From Sphingobium aromaticiconvertens (GTDB lineage: Bacteria; Pseudomonadota; Alphaproteobacteria; Sphingomonadales; Sphingomonadaceae), in assembly GCF_037154075.1 (NCBI RefSeq), contig NZ_JBANRJ010000001.1:4149501-4213500 (forward strand): a DNA stretch of 64,000 nucleotides, given 5' to 3'. The notes under the pieces were generated by a model that searched no databases, was not told the DNA's origin, and saw nothing but the letters and a program-made list of their open reading frames with translations. Shown here piece after piece: positions 34,386 to 43,935 of the stretch (position 1 is the first letter of the stretch; each line of letters begins with the position of its first letter). A program made the position numbers and the translations under genes.

Positions 34386-35822
34386 ATGGCCTCTCCGCTC
34401 TATAAACACACGCTCATCTATATGTTCGGGCGCATTGGGCCGGCGCTGCTCAATCTGATCGCGACGGCCATTTTCACACGAATGGTTGCCCCCACGGAAT
34501 ATGCCGTGCTGGTGCTATCCGTGGCGGCCGCGCAACTCGGCAGCGCGGGCCTGTTTCAGTGGTTGCGAATGAGTGTCCTGCGCTATGCGGTGGGCGATGA
34601 CGCGCCCAAGGTGATCGGAACCATCACCCGCCTCTACTTGCTCCAGGGGGCGGTGTGCGTCGGGCTGATGCTCATCCTCTGCTTCATACTGCCGCTGTTC
34701 CATCTGCCTTGGCTGGTGTCGATCACCTGCGGCATCATGATCCTGGCGCAATCATGGTTCGATTATACCCAGGAACTGCAACGCGCCGCGCTCCAGCCGA
34801 TTCGCTATTCTCTCTCGTTCGGGGCGCGCGGCTTATTGGCGCTCATCATCGGTTCTGCCGGCGCCTACCTGACCGGCAGCGGCTTCGTACTGGTGCTCTG
34901 CGTGGCGACAGCCTATTTCATCGCACCGGTGCCGTTCATGGGTGCCATGTTCGGTCGTCCGGATTTCAGTCGCGATCCGGAACTGACGCGACGGATCGTC
35001 ATGTACGGCCTGCCGCTTGGCGCGGCCCTGCTTCTCAACAATGTCGGCGTGATGGCGGACAGGTTCATTGTGGCCTATATATTGGGTGCGGAGGCCGCCG
35101 GTCTTTATGGCCCTACTGTGGAGCTGGGCCGACAGAGTATCTTCACTTTGCTCCAGAGCGTCACTCTGGCCAGTTACCCTCTTGCGATCCGGGCGCTGAA
35201 AAATCATGGCGCTGCCGCCGCCATAGACCAGATGGCCAGGAATTTCGGCTTTTTGATGATTATCGCCCTGCCTTCGGCTGCGGGCCTTGCGATCATGCGA
35301 GGGGAAATCGCACAAATCATGCTGGGACCGCTTTTCCGGGCCACCGCGGAACAGCTTTTTCCGCTGGTCGCGCTGTCCACCCTGCTTCTCAGTCTCAACA
35401 CATTCTACTTCATTCAAGGCAATCAACTCGGCGAAAACACCCGTGGGCAAGCAGCGGTAGCCGCCATTGCGGCCATTGCCACCCTCGCGCTCAATTTCCT
35501 GTTCATTCCCATGTGGGGGCTATGGGGCGCCGCCATTGCAGCCATAGGCTCGCAGGCGATTTCGCTCGCCTCCTCGATCATCATCAGCCGCCGGTCTTTC
35601 CCACTGCCCGTCCCCTTGAGGCATATCATACGCCCCGGCGCAGCGACGATCGTGATGGCATTCACCCTGATGGTCGTGCAGCATTTCTGGCCCGGCACGG
35701 CCATCCTGCGAACACTGTGCCTTTTCGCTCTTGCCGGTGTCAGTTATGCAGGCGCGGTTCTGCTGTTTGACGCTGGCGACATGCGGCAATTGGCGTTCAG
35801 GGCAATTAGACGGAAATCCTGA
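34386..35822 (+). CDS. Wzx-type polysaccharide flippase (third of three)
   Basis: 478 residues from ATG at 34386 (MASPLYKHTLIYMF), GGAG upstream. The frame is open upstream but the extension overlaps the preceding gene. About 12-14 helices; TAIFTRMVAPTEYAVLVL is the Wzx N-terminal pattern and GLPLGAALLLNNVGVMADRF begins the second half repeat. Eight bases follow the previous stop and two bases precede the next ATG, so this is one operon with the polymerase and GT2. Confidence 0.87.
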   Translation: MASPLYKHTLIYMFGRIGPALLNLIATAIFTRMVAPTEYAVLVLSVAAAQLGSAGLFQWLRMSVLRYAVGDDAPKVIGTITRLYLLQGAVCVGLMLILCFILPLFHLPWLVSITCGIMILAQSWFDYTQELQRAALQPIRYSLSFGARGLLALIIGSAGAYLTGSGFVLVLCVATAYFIAPVPFMGAMFGRPDFSRDPELTRRIVMYGLPLGAALLLNNVGVMADRFIVAYILGAEAAGLYGPTVELGRQSIFTLLQSVTLASYPLAIRALKNHGAAAAIDQMARNFGFLMIIALPSAAGLAIMRGEIAQIMLGPLFRATAEQLFPLVALSTLLLSLNTFYFIQGNQLGENTRGQAAVAAIAAIATLALNFLFIPMWGLWGAAIAAIGSQAISLASSIIISRRSFPLPVPLRHIIRPGAATIVMAFTLMVVQHFWPGTAILRTLCLFALAGVSYAGAVLLFDAGDMRQLAFRAIRRKS

Positions 35823-35824
35823 CC

Positions 35825-37165
35825 ATGGCGAAAAGCATAGCGCAACGCGGCGGTAGCCGCCTCTATTCCAGCGAAATGATATTCGCCTGCATCGCGGTGG
35901 CTTTTGCCAGTGGCGGGCTGGATCTGCTCGTCACCAATTCGACGGGCGTAGTGGAGCGCATGAGTTCCGGCTCATCGAGCTGGACGGCGCGCCTGCTCGC
36001 CTTTCCAGCCTATCTTTATGTCTTCTACGCCATTTTGATGAATCCACGCCGTTACTGGAGCGGCTTGATGGCGACAGGATGGCTGGGTGTTCTGATCCTG
36101 ATGGCGGCCGCATCGACGGTCTGGTCCATGGCGCCCATCGACACGTTGATACGGGCCGTTCTGCTACTCGCGATCAGCATGTTCTCGGTTGCCCTGGCCG
36201 TCCGTTTTCCCCGTGACCAATTGCTGCTGGTATTGGGGGGGGGCCTGCTCATCACCTTTTTGGCAGGCATGGTTGCACTCGTGGTCGCGCCGTCCATCGC
36301 CCAGCATCAGGATTCGCTAAAGCCCGCAATACGCGGCCTTTTTCTCCAGAAGAACATCACTGGCAGAACCTATGTCATCGGGGTGCTGATCGGCCTGGCG
36401 TTGATGTGGTCGCGGCGCGCGGTGATGCTGGGGCGGATCATGACGGCCTGCTTCATGGCCGGGATTTTTCTGTCCCTGTCGGCTTCGGCGCTCCTCAACA
36501 TGATATGGGCTATCGCCTTCTTGCCGCTGGTTGCCCTTTACCGGCGCAGCCCGCGCATGGGCTTTTTGGTGACGGTGTTGCTGATAGCTTTCGCCGTCCT
36601 GTTCGTGATGAGCGGTGCGTTCGACTATCTTTATACCGAAACACTCGCTGCGCTGGGCAAGGATCCTACCCTCACGAACCGGACCTTTATCTGGGAAAAG
36701 TTGATCGAACGCCTTCGCGAAGGCGGCTGGATCCTGGGCTATGGTTATGACGGCTTCTGGAACTCGCCCAACGGCGCCGTGCTGACCTTCGACGCGCGAT
36801 ATTTTGTGCCCGGCCATGCGCATAACGGACTGATTCAGACGATTGTCGCATTTGGCGTCATTGGCGGCGGCCTGCTCATTATCGCCTATGCCGTCCTGCT
36901 GGTGCAGAAAATCCGCCTGACCAGCAACAACCCCGACCGGCTGGCCAGCTTCGACCTCACCTATGTGATTTACTTCTTCCTCGCCAACATGACCGAACAG
37001 TCGGTTATGGAGTATCAGAGCATGTTGTGGATTACCCTCGTCACGGTTGCCTGCCTCCCCAACGACAAGATCAATCCCTCGCGTCGACCGCTGATGGGCC
37101 GCGCGCCGAATCTCAAGGCAGCGGCCCAAGGCCGCCCCGACGACTCACCGGAGTTTTTGGCATGA
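35825..37165 (+). CDS. O-antigen ligase/polymerase family protein (Wzy_C type, third of three)
   Basis: 446 residues, about ten helices. LTNRTFIWEKLIERLREGG, WILGYGYDGFWNSP and PGHAHNGLIQTIVAFG carry the RTxIW, LGxGxxxFW and HNxxL motifs of the Wzy_C/O-antigen ligase family. LFLQKNITGRTYVIG near 170 matches the H/KN segment of ExoQ-like polymerases. The last 40 residues form a polar tail. The stop overlaps the ATG of the GT2 gene (ATGA). Confidence 0.88.
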   Translation: MAKSIAQRGGSRLYSSEMIFACIAVAFASGGLDLLVTNSTGVVERMSSGSSSWTARLLAFPAYLYVFYAILMNPRRYWSGLMATGWLGVLILMAAASTVWSMAPIDTLIRAVLLLAISMFSVALAVRFPRDQLLLVLGGGLLITFLAGMVALVVAPSIAQHQDSLKPAIRGLFLQKNITGRTYVIGVLIGLALMWSRRAVMLGRIMTACFMAGIFLSLSASALLNMIWAIAFLPLVALYRRSPRMGFLVTVLLIAFAVLFVMSGAFDYLYTETLAALGKDPTLTNRTFIWEKLIERLREGGWILGYGYDGFWNSPNGAVLTFDARYFVPGHAHNGLIQTIVAFGVIGGGLLIIAYAVLLVQKIRLTSNNPDRLASFDLTYVIYFFLANMTEQSVMEYQSMLWITLVTVACLPNDKINPSRRPLMGRAPNLKAAAQGRPDDSPEFLA

Positions 37166-38082
37166 ACGATATAAGCACGCCGTTGTTTTCGGTCGTTATC
37201 CCGGCTTACAACCGCGCCCATTGCCTGAAGGAAACGATCCGCTCCGTTCAGGAACAATCTGTGCAGGATTTTGAGATCGTCATCGTCGATGATGGGTCGA
37301 AAGATGATACCCAAGCACTCATCGAAGGGCTGAGCGACCCGCGCATCCACTATGTTCGCCAGGACAATGCCGGTGCGAATGTGGCGCGCAACCACGGCAT
37401 CCGCCTGGCTCGTGGGAAATATGTCGCCCTGCTCGATTCCGACGATCGTTTTCTGCCCCATCACCTTCAGTCGGCAGCCACGTTGCTGGGCGACGATCGG
37501 GCAGCCTATTTCGCACGCGTCATTGTTGACCGCGGCACGGAACAAACCTTCCTGAAGCCCCCCCGCGGACCGCGAAAGGGGGAGCCGCTGTCTGAGTATC
37601 TTTGCTGCGATATGGGATTCGTCCAGACAAGCACATTGGTACTGCCATTAGGCGTCGCCCAGTCCATTCCCTATCTCGAATGGCTCCCCTACGGTCAGGA
37701 TGTCGACTATGCGTTGCGGCTTGCCCATGCTGGCATTCCTCTGCGCTATGCCGATCAGGCTGACGCGATCTGGGATGATGTACAATCCGGCAAGCGAATA
37801 TCGTCGCAATCGCGTGGCACCGTGCGGGATCGCTGGGCTTCTGAGAATGCCGATCTGCTGACACAGCGCGCCAGACGCGGCTTCCGGGGATGGCGTTCCG
37901 CCAAAGCCTATGCCGAAGGAGGCCAATGGGTGAAGGGAGTCAGCTTGTCATTGAAGGCTACCGCATCGGGCGCCTACCCTGCCAAACATGCGGCGCGCGT
38001 ATTTCTTCAGGTGGCCCTTGCTGGGGGGGCATATCAGAAGCTGGTAGGAACGGCGTTGAAATTGGCCGGAAAACGGCAATGA
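37162..38082 (+). CDS. Glycosyltransferase family 2
   Basis: 306 residues from ATG at 37162, which overlaps the polymerase stop by four bases. FSVVIPAYNRAHCLKETI, IVIVDDGSKDDT, NVARNHGIRLARG and YVALLDSDDRFLPHHL (DSDD metal site near residue 96) make this a textbook GT-A family 2 enzyme. DVDYALRLAHAG near 190 is the acidic catalytic region. It ends the unknown-Wzx-Wzy-GT2 operon; the next gene, ugd, is 260 bases further. Confidence 0.9.
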   Translation: MNDISTPLFSVVIPAYNRAHCLKETIRSVQEQSVQDFEIVIVDDGSKDDTQALIEGLSDPRIHYVRQDNAGANVARNHGIRLARGKYVALLDSDDRFLPHHLQSAATLLGDDRAAYFARVIVDRGTEQTFLKPPRGPRKGEPLSEYLCCDMGFVQTSTLVLPLGVAQSIPYLEWLPYGQDVDYALRLAHAGIPLRYADQADAIWDDVQSGKRISSQSRGTVRDRWASENADLLTQRARRGFRGWRSAKAYAEGGQWVKGVSLSLKATASGAYPAKHAARVFLQVALAGGAYQKLVGTALKLAGKRQ

Positions 38083-38341
38083 TGCTCAGGCATTGGCCCA
38101 ACTGCGTGGATAATATACCAGGGGTCCTGCTGCAAAAGCCTGATCATGGCCGCCTTGTTTCGTAGACTGCTCACGGCTGGCTCTGACGACAAGAACCGCT
38201 AATGTCGGTCCGCGATGCAATCGGAACGGAATCCGCTGTAGGTGCATAGTGCCTTAAAGCCGACGAATGCGGGGATTTTACGCTTGAGCGAGCGCACGTC
38301 ATGCTGCAAAGCAACATGCATCTGAATTGGAGGCAGCACGC

Positions 38342-39643
38342 ATGAAAATCACGATGATCGGCTCTGGCTATGTTGGGTTGGTGTCCGGGGCCTGTTTTGC
38401 CGATTTTGGGCATGATGTGGTGTGCGTGGACAAGGATGTCGGCAAGATCGACGCGCTCAAGGGCGGGCGGATTCCGATTTTCGAGCCGGGTCTGGATCAT
38501 CTGGTGTCGAGCAATGTGGCAGCGGGGCGGCTGGCCTTCACCACCGACCTGGCGCAAGGGGTGGCGGGCGCGGATGCGGTGTTCATCGCGGTGGGCACGC
38601 CCTCGCGCCGGGGCGATGGGCATGCGGACCTGTCCTATGTCTATGCCGCGGCCGAAGAGATCGCCCGCAGCCTCACCGGCTTTACCGTCATCGTCAACAA
38701 GTCGACCGTGCCGGTGGGCACCGGGGACGAGGTGGAGCGGATCATCCGCGAGGCGAACCCCGACGCCCAGTTCGCGGTCGTCTCCAACCCCGAGTTCCTG
38801 CGCGAAGGCGCGGCGATCGACGATTTCAAGCGCCCCGACCGCATCGTCATCGGTGGCCATGACGAGCATGGACTTGAGGTGATGCGCCAGGTCTATCGCC
38901 CGTTGTCGCTCAACAAGGCGCCCCTGATCGAGATGACCCGCCGGGGCGCGGAACTGACCAAATATGCGGCCAACGCCTTCCTGGCGGTCAAGATCACCTT
39001 CATCAACGAGATTGCCGACCTGTGCGAGAAGGTCGGCGCGGACGTGCAGGAGGTTGCGCGCGGCATTGGCCTGGACGGCCGCATCGGCGCCAAGTTCCTG
39101 CACGCAGGGCCGGGCTATGGCGGCTCCTGCTTCCCCAAGGATACGCTGGCGCTGCTCAAGACCGCGCAGGATTTCGAGGCGCCCCAGCGGATCGTCGAGA
39201 CGGTGGTCGCGGTCAACGACAACCGCAAGCGGGCGATGGGCCGCAAGGTCATCGCCGCAATGGGCGGCGATGTGCGTGGCAAGACCGTCGCGGTGCTGGG
39301 CCTGACCTTCAAGCCCAATACCGACGACATGCGCGACAGCCCGGCGATCGCGGTCGTCCAGACGCTGCAGGACGCAGGCGCAATCATCCGCGCCTATGAT
39401 CCCGAAGGGCATGAGCAGGCGCAAAAAGTTCTGCCCGACATCACCTATTGCACCGGCGCCTATGATGCGATGGAAGGGTCCGACGGGCTGGTCATCGTCA
39501 CCGAATGGGATGCGTTCCGCGCGCTCGACCTGCCCCGCGTGAAAAGTCTGTTGAGCCAGCCGGTGCTGGTCGACCTGCGCAACATCTATCCGCGCGAGAT
39601 GGTCGAGAAGGCCGGCTTCACCTACCTCGCCGTCGGGCGCTGA
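38342..39643 (+). CDS. ugd: UDP-glucose 6-dehydrogenase
   Basis: 433 residues from ATG at 38342 with GGAGG upstream. Oxidises UDP-glucose to UDP-glucuronate with two NAD+. MKITMIGSGYVGLVSGACFA is the N-terminal Rossmann fold, VGTPSRRGDGHADLSYV and VVSNPEFLREGAAIDDF are family signatures, and the catalytic cysteine is C263 in GYGGSCFPKD. It feeds glucuronate to the PssD/PssE pair and the epimerase two bases downstream. Codon use here is visibly more GC-rich at third positions than in the EPS genes to its left, closer to the core genes on the right. Confidence 0.96.
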   Translation: MKITMIGSGYVGLVSGACFADFGHDVVCVDKDVGKIDALKGGRIPIFEPGLDHLVSSNVAAGRLAFTTDLAQGVAGADAVFIAVGTPSRRGDGHADLSYVYAAAEEIARSLTGFTVIVNKSTVPVGTGDEVERIIREANPDAQFAVVSNPEFLREGAAIDDFKRPDRIVIGGHDEHGLEVMRQVYRPLSLNKAPLIEMTRRGAELTKYAANAFLAVKITFINEIADLCEKVGADVQEVARGIGLDGRIGAKFLHAGPGYGGSCFPKDTLALLKTAQDFEAPQRIVETVVAVNDNRKRAMGRKVIAAMGGDVRGKTVAVLGLTFKPNTDDMRDSPAIAVVQTLQDAGAIIRAYDPEGHEQAQKVLPDITYCTGAYDAMEGSDGLVIVTEWDAFRALDLPRVKSLLSQPVLVDLRNIYPREMVEKAGFTYLAVGR

Positions 39644-39645
39644 GC

Positions 39646-40638
39646 ATGGGCGATCCTGCCGCCAACGGCCCCATATTGGTCACGGGCACGGCCGGCTTTA
39701 TCGGCCATGCCACCGCCCATCGCTTGCTGGAGCGGGGCGAGACCGTCATCGGTCTCGACAACGTCAATGACTATTACGACCCCTCGCTGAAAGAGGCGCG
39801 GCTCTCCACCTTCAACGGGCGGCGGGCTTTCAGCTTCCATCGCATGGACGTGTCCGATGCCGAGGGGGTCGCGACGCTGATTCGCGACAATGGCGTCAGG
39901 CGCGTCATCCACCTCGCCGCGCAGGCGGGCGTGCGCTACAGTATCGACAATCCCTTCGCCTATGAAAAGTCGAACCTGTTAGGGCATCTGGCGGTCATGG
40001 AGGCGTGCCGCCATGCCGACGATTTTGTCCATCTGGTCTATGCCTCTTCCAGTTCGGTCTATGGTGAAAAGCCGATGGGCGGCGCGGGCTTTACCGAGGA
40101 GGAGCCGGCCACCTCCCCCGTCTCGCTCTATGCCGCGACCAAGCGGTCGTGCGAATTGATGAGCGAGGCCTATGCCCGGCTCTATCGCTTTCCGCAGACG
40201 GGCCTGCGCTTCTTCACCGTCTATGGCCCCTGGGGCCGCCCGGACATGGCCTATTTCGGCTTCACCAACAAGATCATGCAGGGTGAGCCGATCGAGGTCT
40301 ATGGGCAGGGCAAGATGGCCCGCGACTTCACCTATATCGACGATATCGTCGATGGCATCCTTGGCGCCCTCGACCATGTACCGGAACCAGGCACCCACCG
40401 CGTCCTCAACATCGGCGACAGCCACCCCGTCGGCCTGATGGAGATGATCGAGACGCTCGAAGCCGCCATCGGCAAGACCGCAACCAAGATCATGCGCCCC
40501 ATGCAACCGGGCGACGTCACCGCAACCTATGCCGACGTCTCAAAACTCGCAGCCCTCACAGGGTACAAGCCAAAGGTCATGCTCCAGGAAGGACTACAGC
40601 GCTTCACACGATGGTATCACGAATATTATCCCAGTTGA
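39646..40638 (+). CDS. UDP-glucuronate 4-epimerase
   Basis: 330 residues. NAD-dependent short-chain epimerase: ILVTGTAGFIGHATAHRLL (GxxGxxG), LDNVNDYYDPSLKEARL, which is characteristic of UDP-GlcA 4-epimerases, ASSSSVYG, and the catalytic YxxxK in SLYAATKRSCE (Y162, K166). FTVYGPWGRPDMAYFGFT also fits this subgroup. It should make UDP-galacturonate from the product of ugd, which ends two bases upstream, so the EPS or LPS probably contains galacturonate. Confidence 0.92.
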   Translation: MGDPAANGPILVTGTAGFIGHATAHRLLERGETVIGLDNVNDYYDPSLKEARLSTFNGRRAFSFHRMDVSDAEGVATLIRDNGVRRVIHLAAQAGVRYSIDNPFAYEKSNLLGHLAVMEACRHADDFVHLVYASSSSVYGEKPMGGAGFTEEEPATSPVSLYAATKRSCELMSEAYARLYRFPQTGLRFFTVYGPWGRPDMAYFGFTNKIMQGEPIEVYGQGKMARDFTYIDDIVDGILGALDHVPEPGTHRVLNIGDSHPVGLMEMIETLEAAIGKTATKIMRPMQPGDVTATYADVSKLAALTGYKPKVMLQEGLQRFTRWYHEYYPS

Positions 40639-40667
40639 GCAAGCGGGACGCGGACAAAAACAAAACA

Positions 40668-40701
40668 GGTGGCCCCGCTTAAAGCAGGACCACCCGATTT
40701 T
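40668..40701 (+). terminator. Hairpin terminator after the ugd-epimerase operon
   Basis: GGTGGCCCCGCTT pairs with AAGCAGGACCACC (two mismatches) across a one-base loop and is followed by CGATTTT, fitting a rho-independent terminator. Confidence 0.65.
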
Positions 40702-40767
40702 GCGACCCGTAAGGGCTCTTATATCCCCTGCCCTTCGCGACGGGGGTATTTCCTAAGCGAACTGGGG

Positions 40768-41199
40768 TCAGCCAGCGCCGCCGCTAAGATAAGTGACCAA
40801 TTCCGTCTTGCTGACGGCGGTGCTTTTGTCGGCGTCAGCGCTGGTAAAGGCACCGTTGGCCCAGGCCGTGACTTCGGCAGGCGGGAGGGTCTTGCCTGTC
40901 GCTTTCATCTCCTGATCCTTGAGCGCAACCATCCACTTTCCGAATTCCGCCTGATCGAGTTGGCCATCCTTGTTCGCGTCATAGGCCGGGAATTCGCTAT
41001 CCACGATCGCGGCGACCGAATTGGCAGGATTTGCCGGTGCCGCTTGGGCGTCAGCAGGTGCTGCCTGGTCAGCCGGCGCTGCGGGCGTGGCCGACTGTGC
41101 GGCCGCTGCGGAAGGATCCTGTTGTGCCGGCGCCGCCGTCTGGGCAATGGCCGGGGCCGCAATCATCAGGGCAGTCGAACAAAGCAAGGTACGGATCAT
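40768..41199 (-). CDS. Secreted EF-hand calcium-binding protein
   Basis: 143 residues: signal peptide (about 1-20, ending AIAQ), an Ala/Pro-rich linker to about 60, then a pair of EF-hand loops. The first, DANKDGQLDQAE (74-85), is canonical. The second, DADKSTAVSKTE (122-133), lacks the central glycine but keeps Asp/Ser ligands and the final Glu. Such small periplasmic proteins are frequent in sphingomonads, with unknown role. It lies convergent to the epimerase gene and alone on its strand. Confidence 0.82.
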   Translation of the reverse strand: MIRTLLCSTALMIAAPAIAQTAAPAQQDPSAAAAQSATPAAPADQAAPADAQAAPANPANSVAAIVDSEFPAYDANKDGQLDQAEFGKWMVALKDQEMKATGKTLPPAEVTAWANGAFTSADADKSTAVSKTELVTYLSGGAG

Positions 41200-41495
41200 G
41201 GCAATCTCCTGTCACTTAAAAATATTTCTTTCGTGAGGCGCCTCATCCGCGCCCCACTGACAAAGTAATAATGATTGATTAGTTGGCGTTGTTCCAGAGC
41301 AGCAAAATCCGTAAACACGCCCTGCCATCGGATTTGGCTCGACTCATCGGTTAATTCTGGCCTTTTCGCGATGAATCGATGCCTTTTCCATTAACTATCA
41401 CTCTTTCCTTTCCACCCTCTCATATTTGCCCCCGACGGCGCGGACTGCTAGGCGGCGCGCCAACATTCCACGCATGAAGCTCTAAGGATTCGCCC

Positions 41496-42812
41496 ATGGT
41501 TCCGCGTTACGCCCGCCCCCAGATGACCGCTCTGTGGGAGCCTGAAGCGCGCTTTCGCATCTGGTTCGAGATCGAAGCCCATGCGACGCAGGCACTCGCC
41601 AACCTGGGCGTCGTGCCGCAAGCGGCGGCCAAGGCGCTGTGGGACTGGTGGGCGACCAACCCCGCGATCGACGTGCCCGCGATCGACGCGATCGAGGCCG
41701 TCACCAAGCATGACGTCATCGCCTTCCTGACCTGGGTCGCCGAGCAGGTCGGCGACGAAGCCCGCTTCATGCATCAGGGTATGACGTCGAGCGACGTGCT
41801 GGACACCTGCCTTGCCGTCCAGCTTGCCCGCGCATCCGACCTGCTGATCGAAGATCTGGACAAACTGCTTGAGGTCATCAAGCGTCGCGCGTTCGAGCAC
41901 AAGCTGACTCCGACCATCGGTCGCAGCCATGGCATCCATGCCGAACCCGTCACCTTCGGCCTGAAAATGGCGGAGGCCTATGCCGAGTTCAGCCGCTGCA
42001 AGGCGCGCCTGATCGCCGCACGCGAGGAAGTCGCAACCTGCGCCATTTCCGGCGCGGTCGGCACCTTCGCCAATATCGACCCTCGCGTGGAAGACTATGT
42101 CGCGGAGAAGCTGGGCCTCGCCATCGAGCCCGTTTCGACCCAGGTCATCCCGCGTGACCGGCATGCGATGTTCTTCGCGACGCTGGGCGTCGTCGCCAGC
42201 TCGATCGAGCGGCTGTCGGTCGAGGTGCGCCATCTGCAACGCACCGAAGTGCTGGAGGCGGAGGAATATTTCTCGCCCGGCCAGAAGGGGTCGTCGGCGA
42301 TGCCGCACAAGCGCAATCCGGTGCTGACCGAAAATCTGACCGGCCTTGCCCGCATGGTCCGCAGCTATGCCATGCCCGCGATGGAGAATGTCGCGCTGTG
42401 GCATGAACGAGACATCAGCCATTCGTCGGTCGAACGCTATATCGGCCCCGACGCCACCATCACGCTGGATTTCGCGCTGGGTCGCCTGACCGGCGTTATC
42501 GACAAGTTGCTCGTCTACCCTGAGCGGATGTTGAAGAACCTCAACAAGATGGGCGGCCTTGTCCATTCGCAGCGGGTGCTGCTGGCGCTGACGCAGGCGG
42601 GCGTGAGCCGCGAGGACAGCTATCGTTATGTTCAGCGCAACGCGATGAAAGTGTGGGAATCCGACGGCCAATTGTCGCTGCTGGAATTGTTGAAGGCCGA
42701 TACCGACGTGACGGCGGCACTGACGCCCGCGCAGATTGAGGAGAAGTTCGACCTCGATTATCACTTCCGTCAGGTCGACACGATTTTTGCTCGGGTATTC
42801 GGGGCGGCATAA
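41496..42812 (+). CDS. purB: Adenylosuccinate lyase
   Basis: 438 residues, AAGGA ribosome site upstream. Catalyses two fumarate-releasing steps of purine synthesis (SAICAR to AICAR, and adenylosuccinate to AMP). The short PurB type starts MVPRYARPQMTALW; key sites are MTSSDVLDT (about 96-104), GRSHGIHAEP with H145, and the fumarase-superfamily signature GSSAMPHKRNP (about 265-275). The intergenic region before it (about 295 bases) contains no gene and should hold the promoter. pyrF lies 450 bases downstream. Confidence 0.97.
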   Translation: MVPRYARPQMTALWEPEARFRIWFEIEAHATQALANLGVVPQAAAKALWDWWATNPAIDVPAIDAIEAVTKHDVIAFLTWVAEQVGDEARFMHQGMTSSDVLDTCLAVQLARASDLLIEDLDKLLEVIKRRAFEHKLTPTIGRSHGIHAEPVTFGLKMAEAYAEFSRCKARLIAAREEVATCAISGAVGTFANIDPRVEDYVAEKLGLAIEPVSTQVIPRDRHAMFFATLGVVASSIERLSVEVRHLQRTEVLEAEEYFSPGQKGSSAMPHKRNPVLTENLTGLARMVRSYAMPAMENVALWHERDISHSSVERYIGPDATITLDFALGRLTGVIDKLLVYPERMLKNLNKMGGLVHSQRVLLALTQAGVSREDSYRYVQRNAMKVWESDGQLSLLELLKADTDVTAALTPAQIEEKFDLDYHFRQVDTIFARVFGAA

Positions 42813-42904
42813 GGTCGGTTTTTGAGCGGGTTGGCGGGGCTTCCGCCGCCCGCCAAAATCGCCTAAGCCTATATTTTGCCCCGACCGCAGCAAGAGGATA
42901 GCCG

Positions 42905-43264
42905 ATGCAATTCCTGAAAACGGCCTTCTGGGTTATCCTGGCAGTAGCGATTGCCCTGTTCTGCAAGGCCAATAACCGGCCGATGGAAATCAAGATCTGG
43001 GGCGACATCGTCTGGGAAACCCGGATTTGGTTCCCGATCCTGTTGGCCTTTCTGTTGGGCGCATTGCCGCTCTGGCTGGTCGGACGCGCGACGAAATGGC
43101 GATTGAAGCGCAAGTTGGACAGTGTCGAGAAGGCACTGGTGGCCGCGACTGTCACACCCGTTACATCTACCTCTCCGGCCACGCCGGGCCTGACCTCAGC
43201 CGATCCGGCTGCGGCGCCCGCACCAGACTCCCTCTTCCCCAACGCTTTTGCGGATAAGCCATGA
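42905..43264 (+). CDS. LapA-like (DUF1049) inner-membrane protein
   Basis: 119 residues with two helices (about 4-20 and 40-58), a basic amphipathic stretch (RATKWRLKRKLDSVEKAL) and a Pro/Ala/Thr-rich tail. This is the layout of LapA/DUF1049 proteins, which assist LPS assembly in gamma-proteobacteria; the role in alphaproteobacteria is less clear. AAGAGGA precedes the ATG. Its stop overlaps the pyrF start (ATGA), so the two are coupled. Confidence 0.75.
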   Translation: MQFLKTAFWVILAVAIALFCKANNRPMEIKIWGDIVWETRIWFPILLAFLLGALPLWLVGRATKWRLKRKLDSVEKALVAATVTPVTSTSPATPGLTSADPAAAPAPDSLFPNAFADKP

Positions 43265-43935
43265 GCAGCCCAGTTTACGTCGCCATCGACACGCCCGATC
43301 TGGCGAAAGCGCAAGCGCTTGCCGCGCAGGTCCGCCATCATGTGGGCGGGCTGAAGCTGGGACTGGAGTTCTTCTGCGCCAACGGTCACCATGGCGTTCA
43401 CGAAATGATGAATTTCGGCTTGCCGATCTTCCTCGATCTAAAGCTGCACGACATTCCCAATACCGTCGCAAAGGCTGTGCAGGCACTGCATTTGCTGGAG
43501 CCGGCAATCCTGACCGTTCACGCGGCGGGTGGCCGGGCCATGCTGGAAGATGCCAAGGCGGCGGCGGGCGCGAAGACCAAGGTCGTTGCGGTTACGGTGC
43601 TGACCAGTCTGGATGATGGCGACCTGACGGACATAGGAATCAGTGGAAAAGCCTATGATCAGGTCGCGCGGCTTGCGGATCTGGCGCAGAATGCAGGCCT
43701 TGACGGCATCGTTTGCTCTGGCGCGGAAGTCGCGGCGGCCAAGGCAGCCTGGCGCGATGGTTTCTTCGTCGTGCCGGGGGTGCGCCCCGCTGGTGGTGCC
43801 ATGGGCGACCAGAAACGTGCGGTAACGCCGCGCGAAGCGCTGGACCGCGGCGCGTCGATCCTGGTGGTGGGACGACCGATCAGCACGGCCCCGGACCCGG
43901 ACCTCGCAGCACGCGAGATCGAAGCGACGCTTTAG
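43261..43935 (+). CDS. pyrF: Orotidine 5'-phosphate decarboxylase
   Basis: 224 residues. Last step of UMP synthesis. VYVAIDTPDLAKAQAL at the start, the catalytic IFLDLKLHDIPNTV (D59, K61, D64), and VVPGVRPAGGAMGDQKRAV near 173-191 with ASILVVGRPIS near the end are the family signatures of the short bacterial type. It overlaps the LapA-like gene by four bases. A 108-bp repeat directly follows the stop and may contribute to transcript ending. Confidence 0.96.
   Translation: MSSPVYVAIDTPDLAKAQALAAQVRHHVGGLKLGLEFFCANGHHGVHEMMNFGLPIFLDLKLHDIPNTVAKAVQALHLLEPAILTVHAAGGRAMLEDAKAAAGAKTKVVAVTVLTSLDDGDLTDIGISGKAYDQVARLADLAQNAGLDGIVCSGAEVAAAKAAWRDGFFVVPGVRPAGGAMGDQKRAVTPREALDRGASILVVGRPISTAPDPDLAAREIEATL

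Noticed and set aside
41200..41495. Possible riboswitch or tRNA in the gap before purB
   Set aside because: No cloverleaf, no recognisable purine-riboswitch core and no strong stem followed by T run was found by eye.
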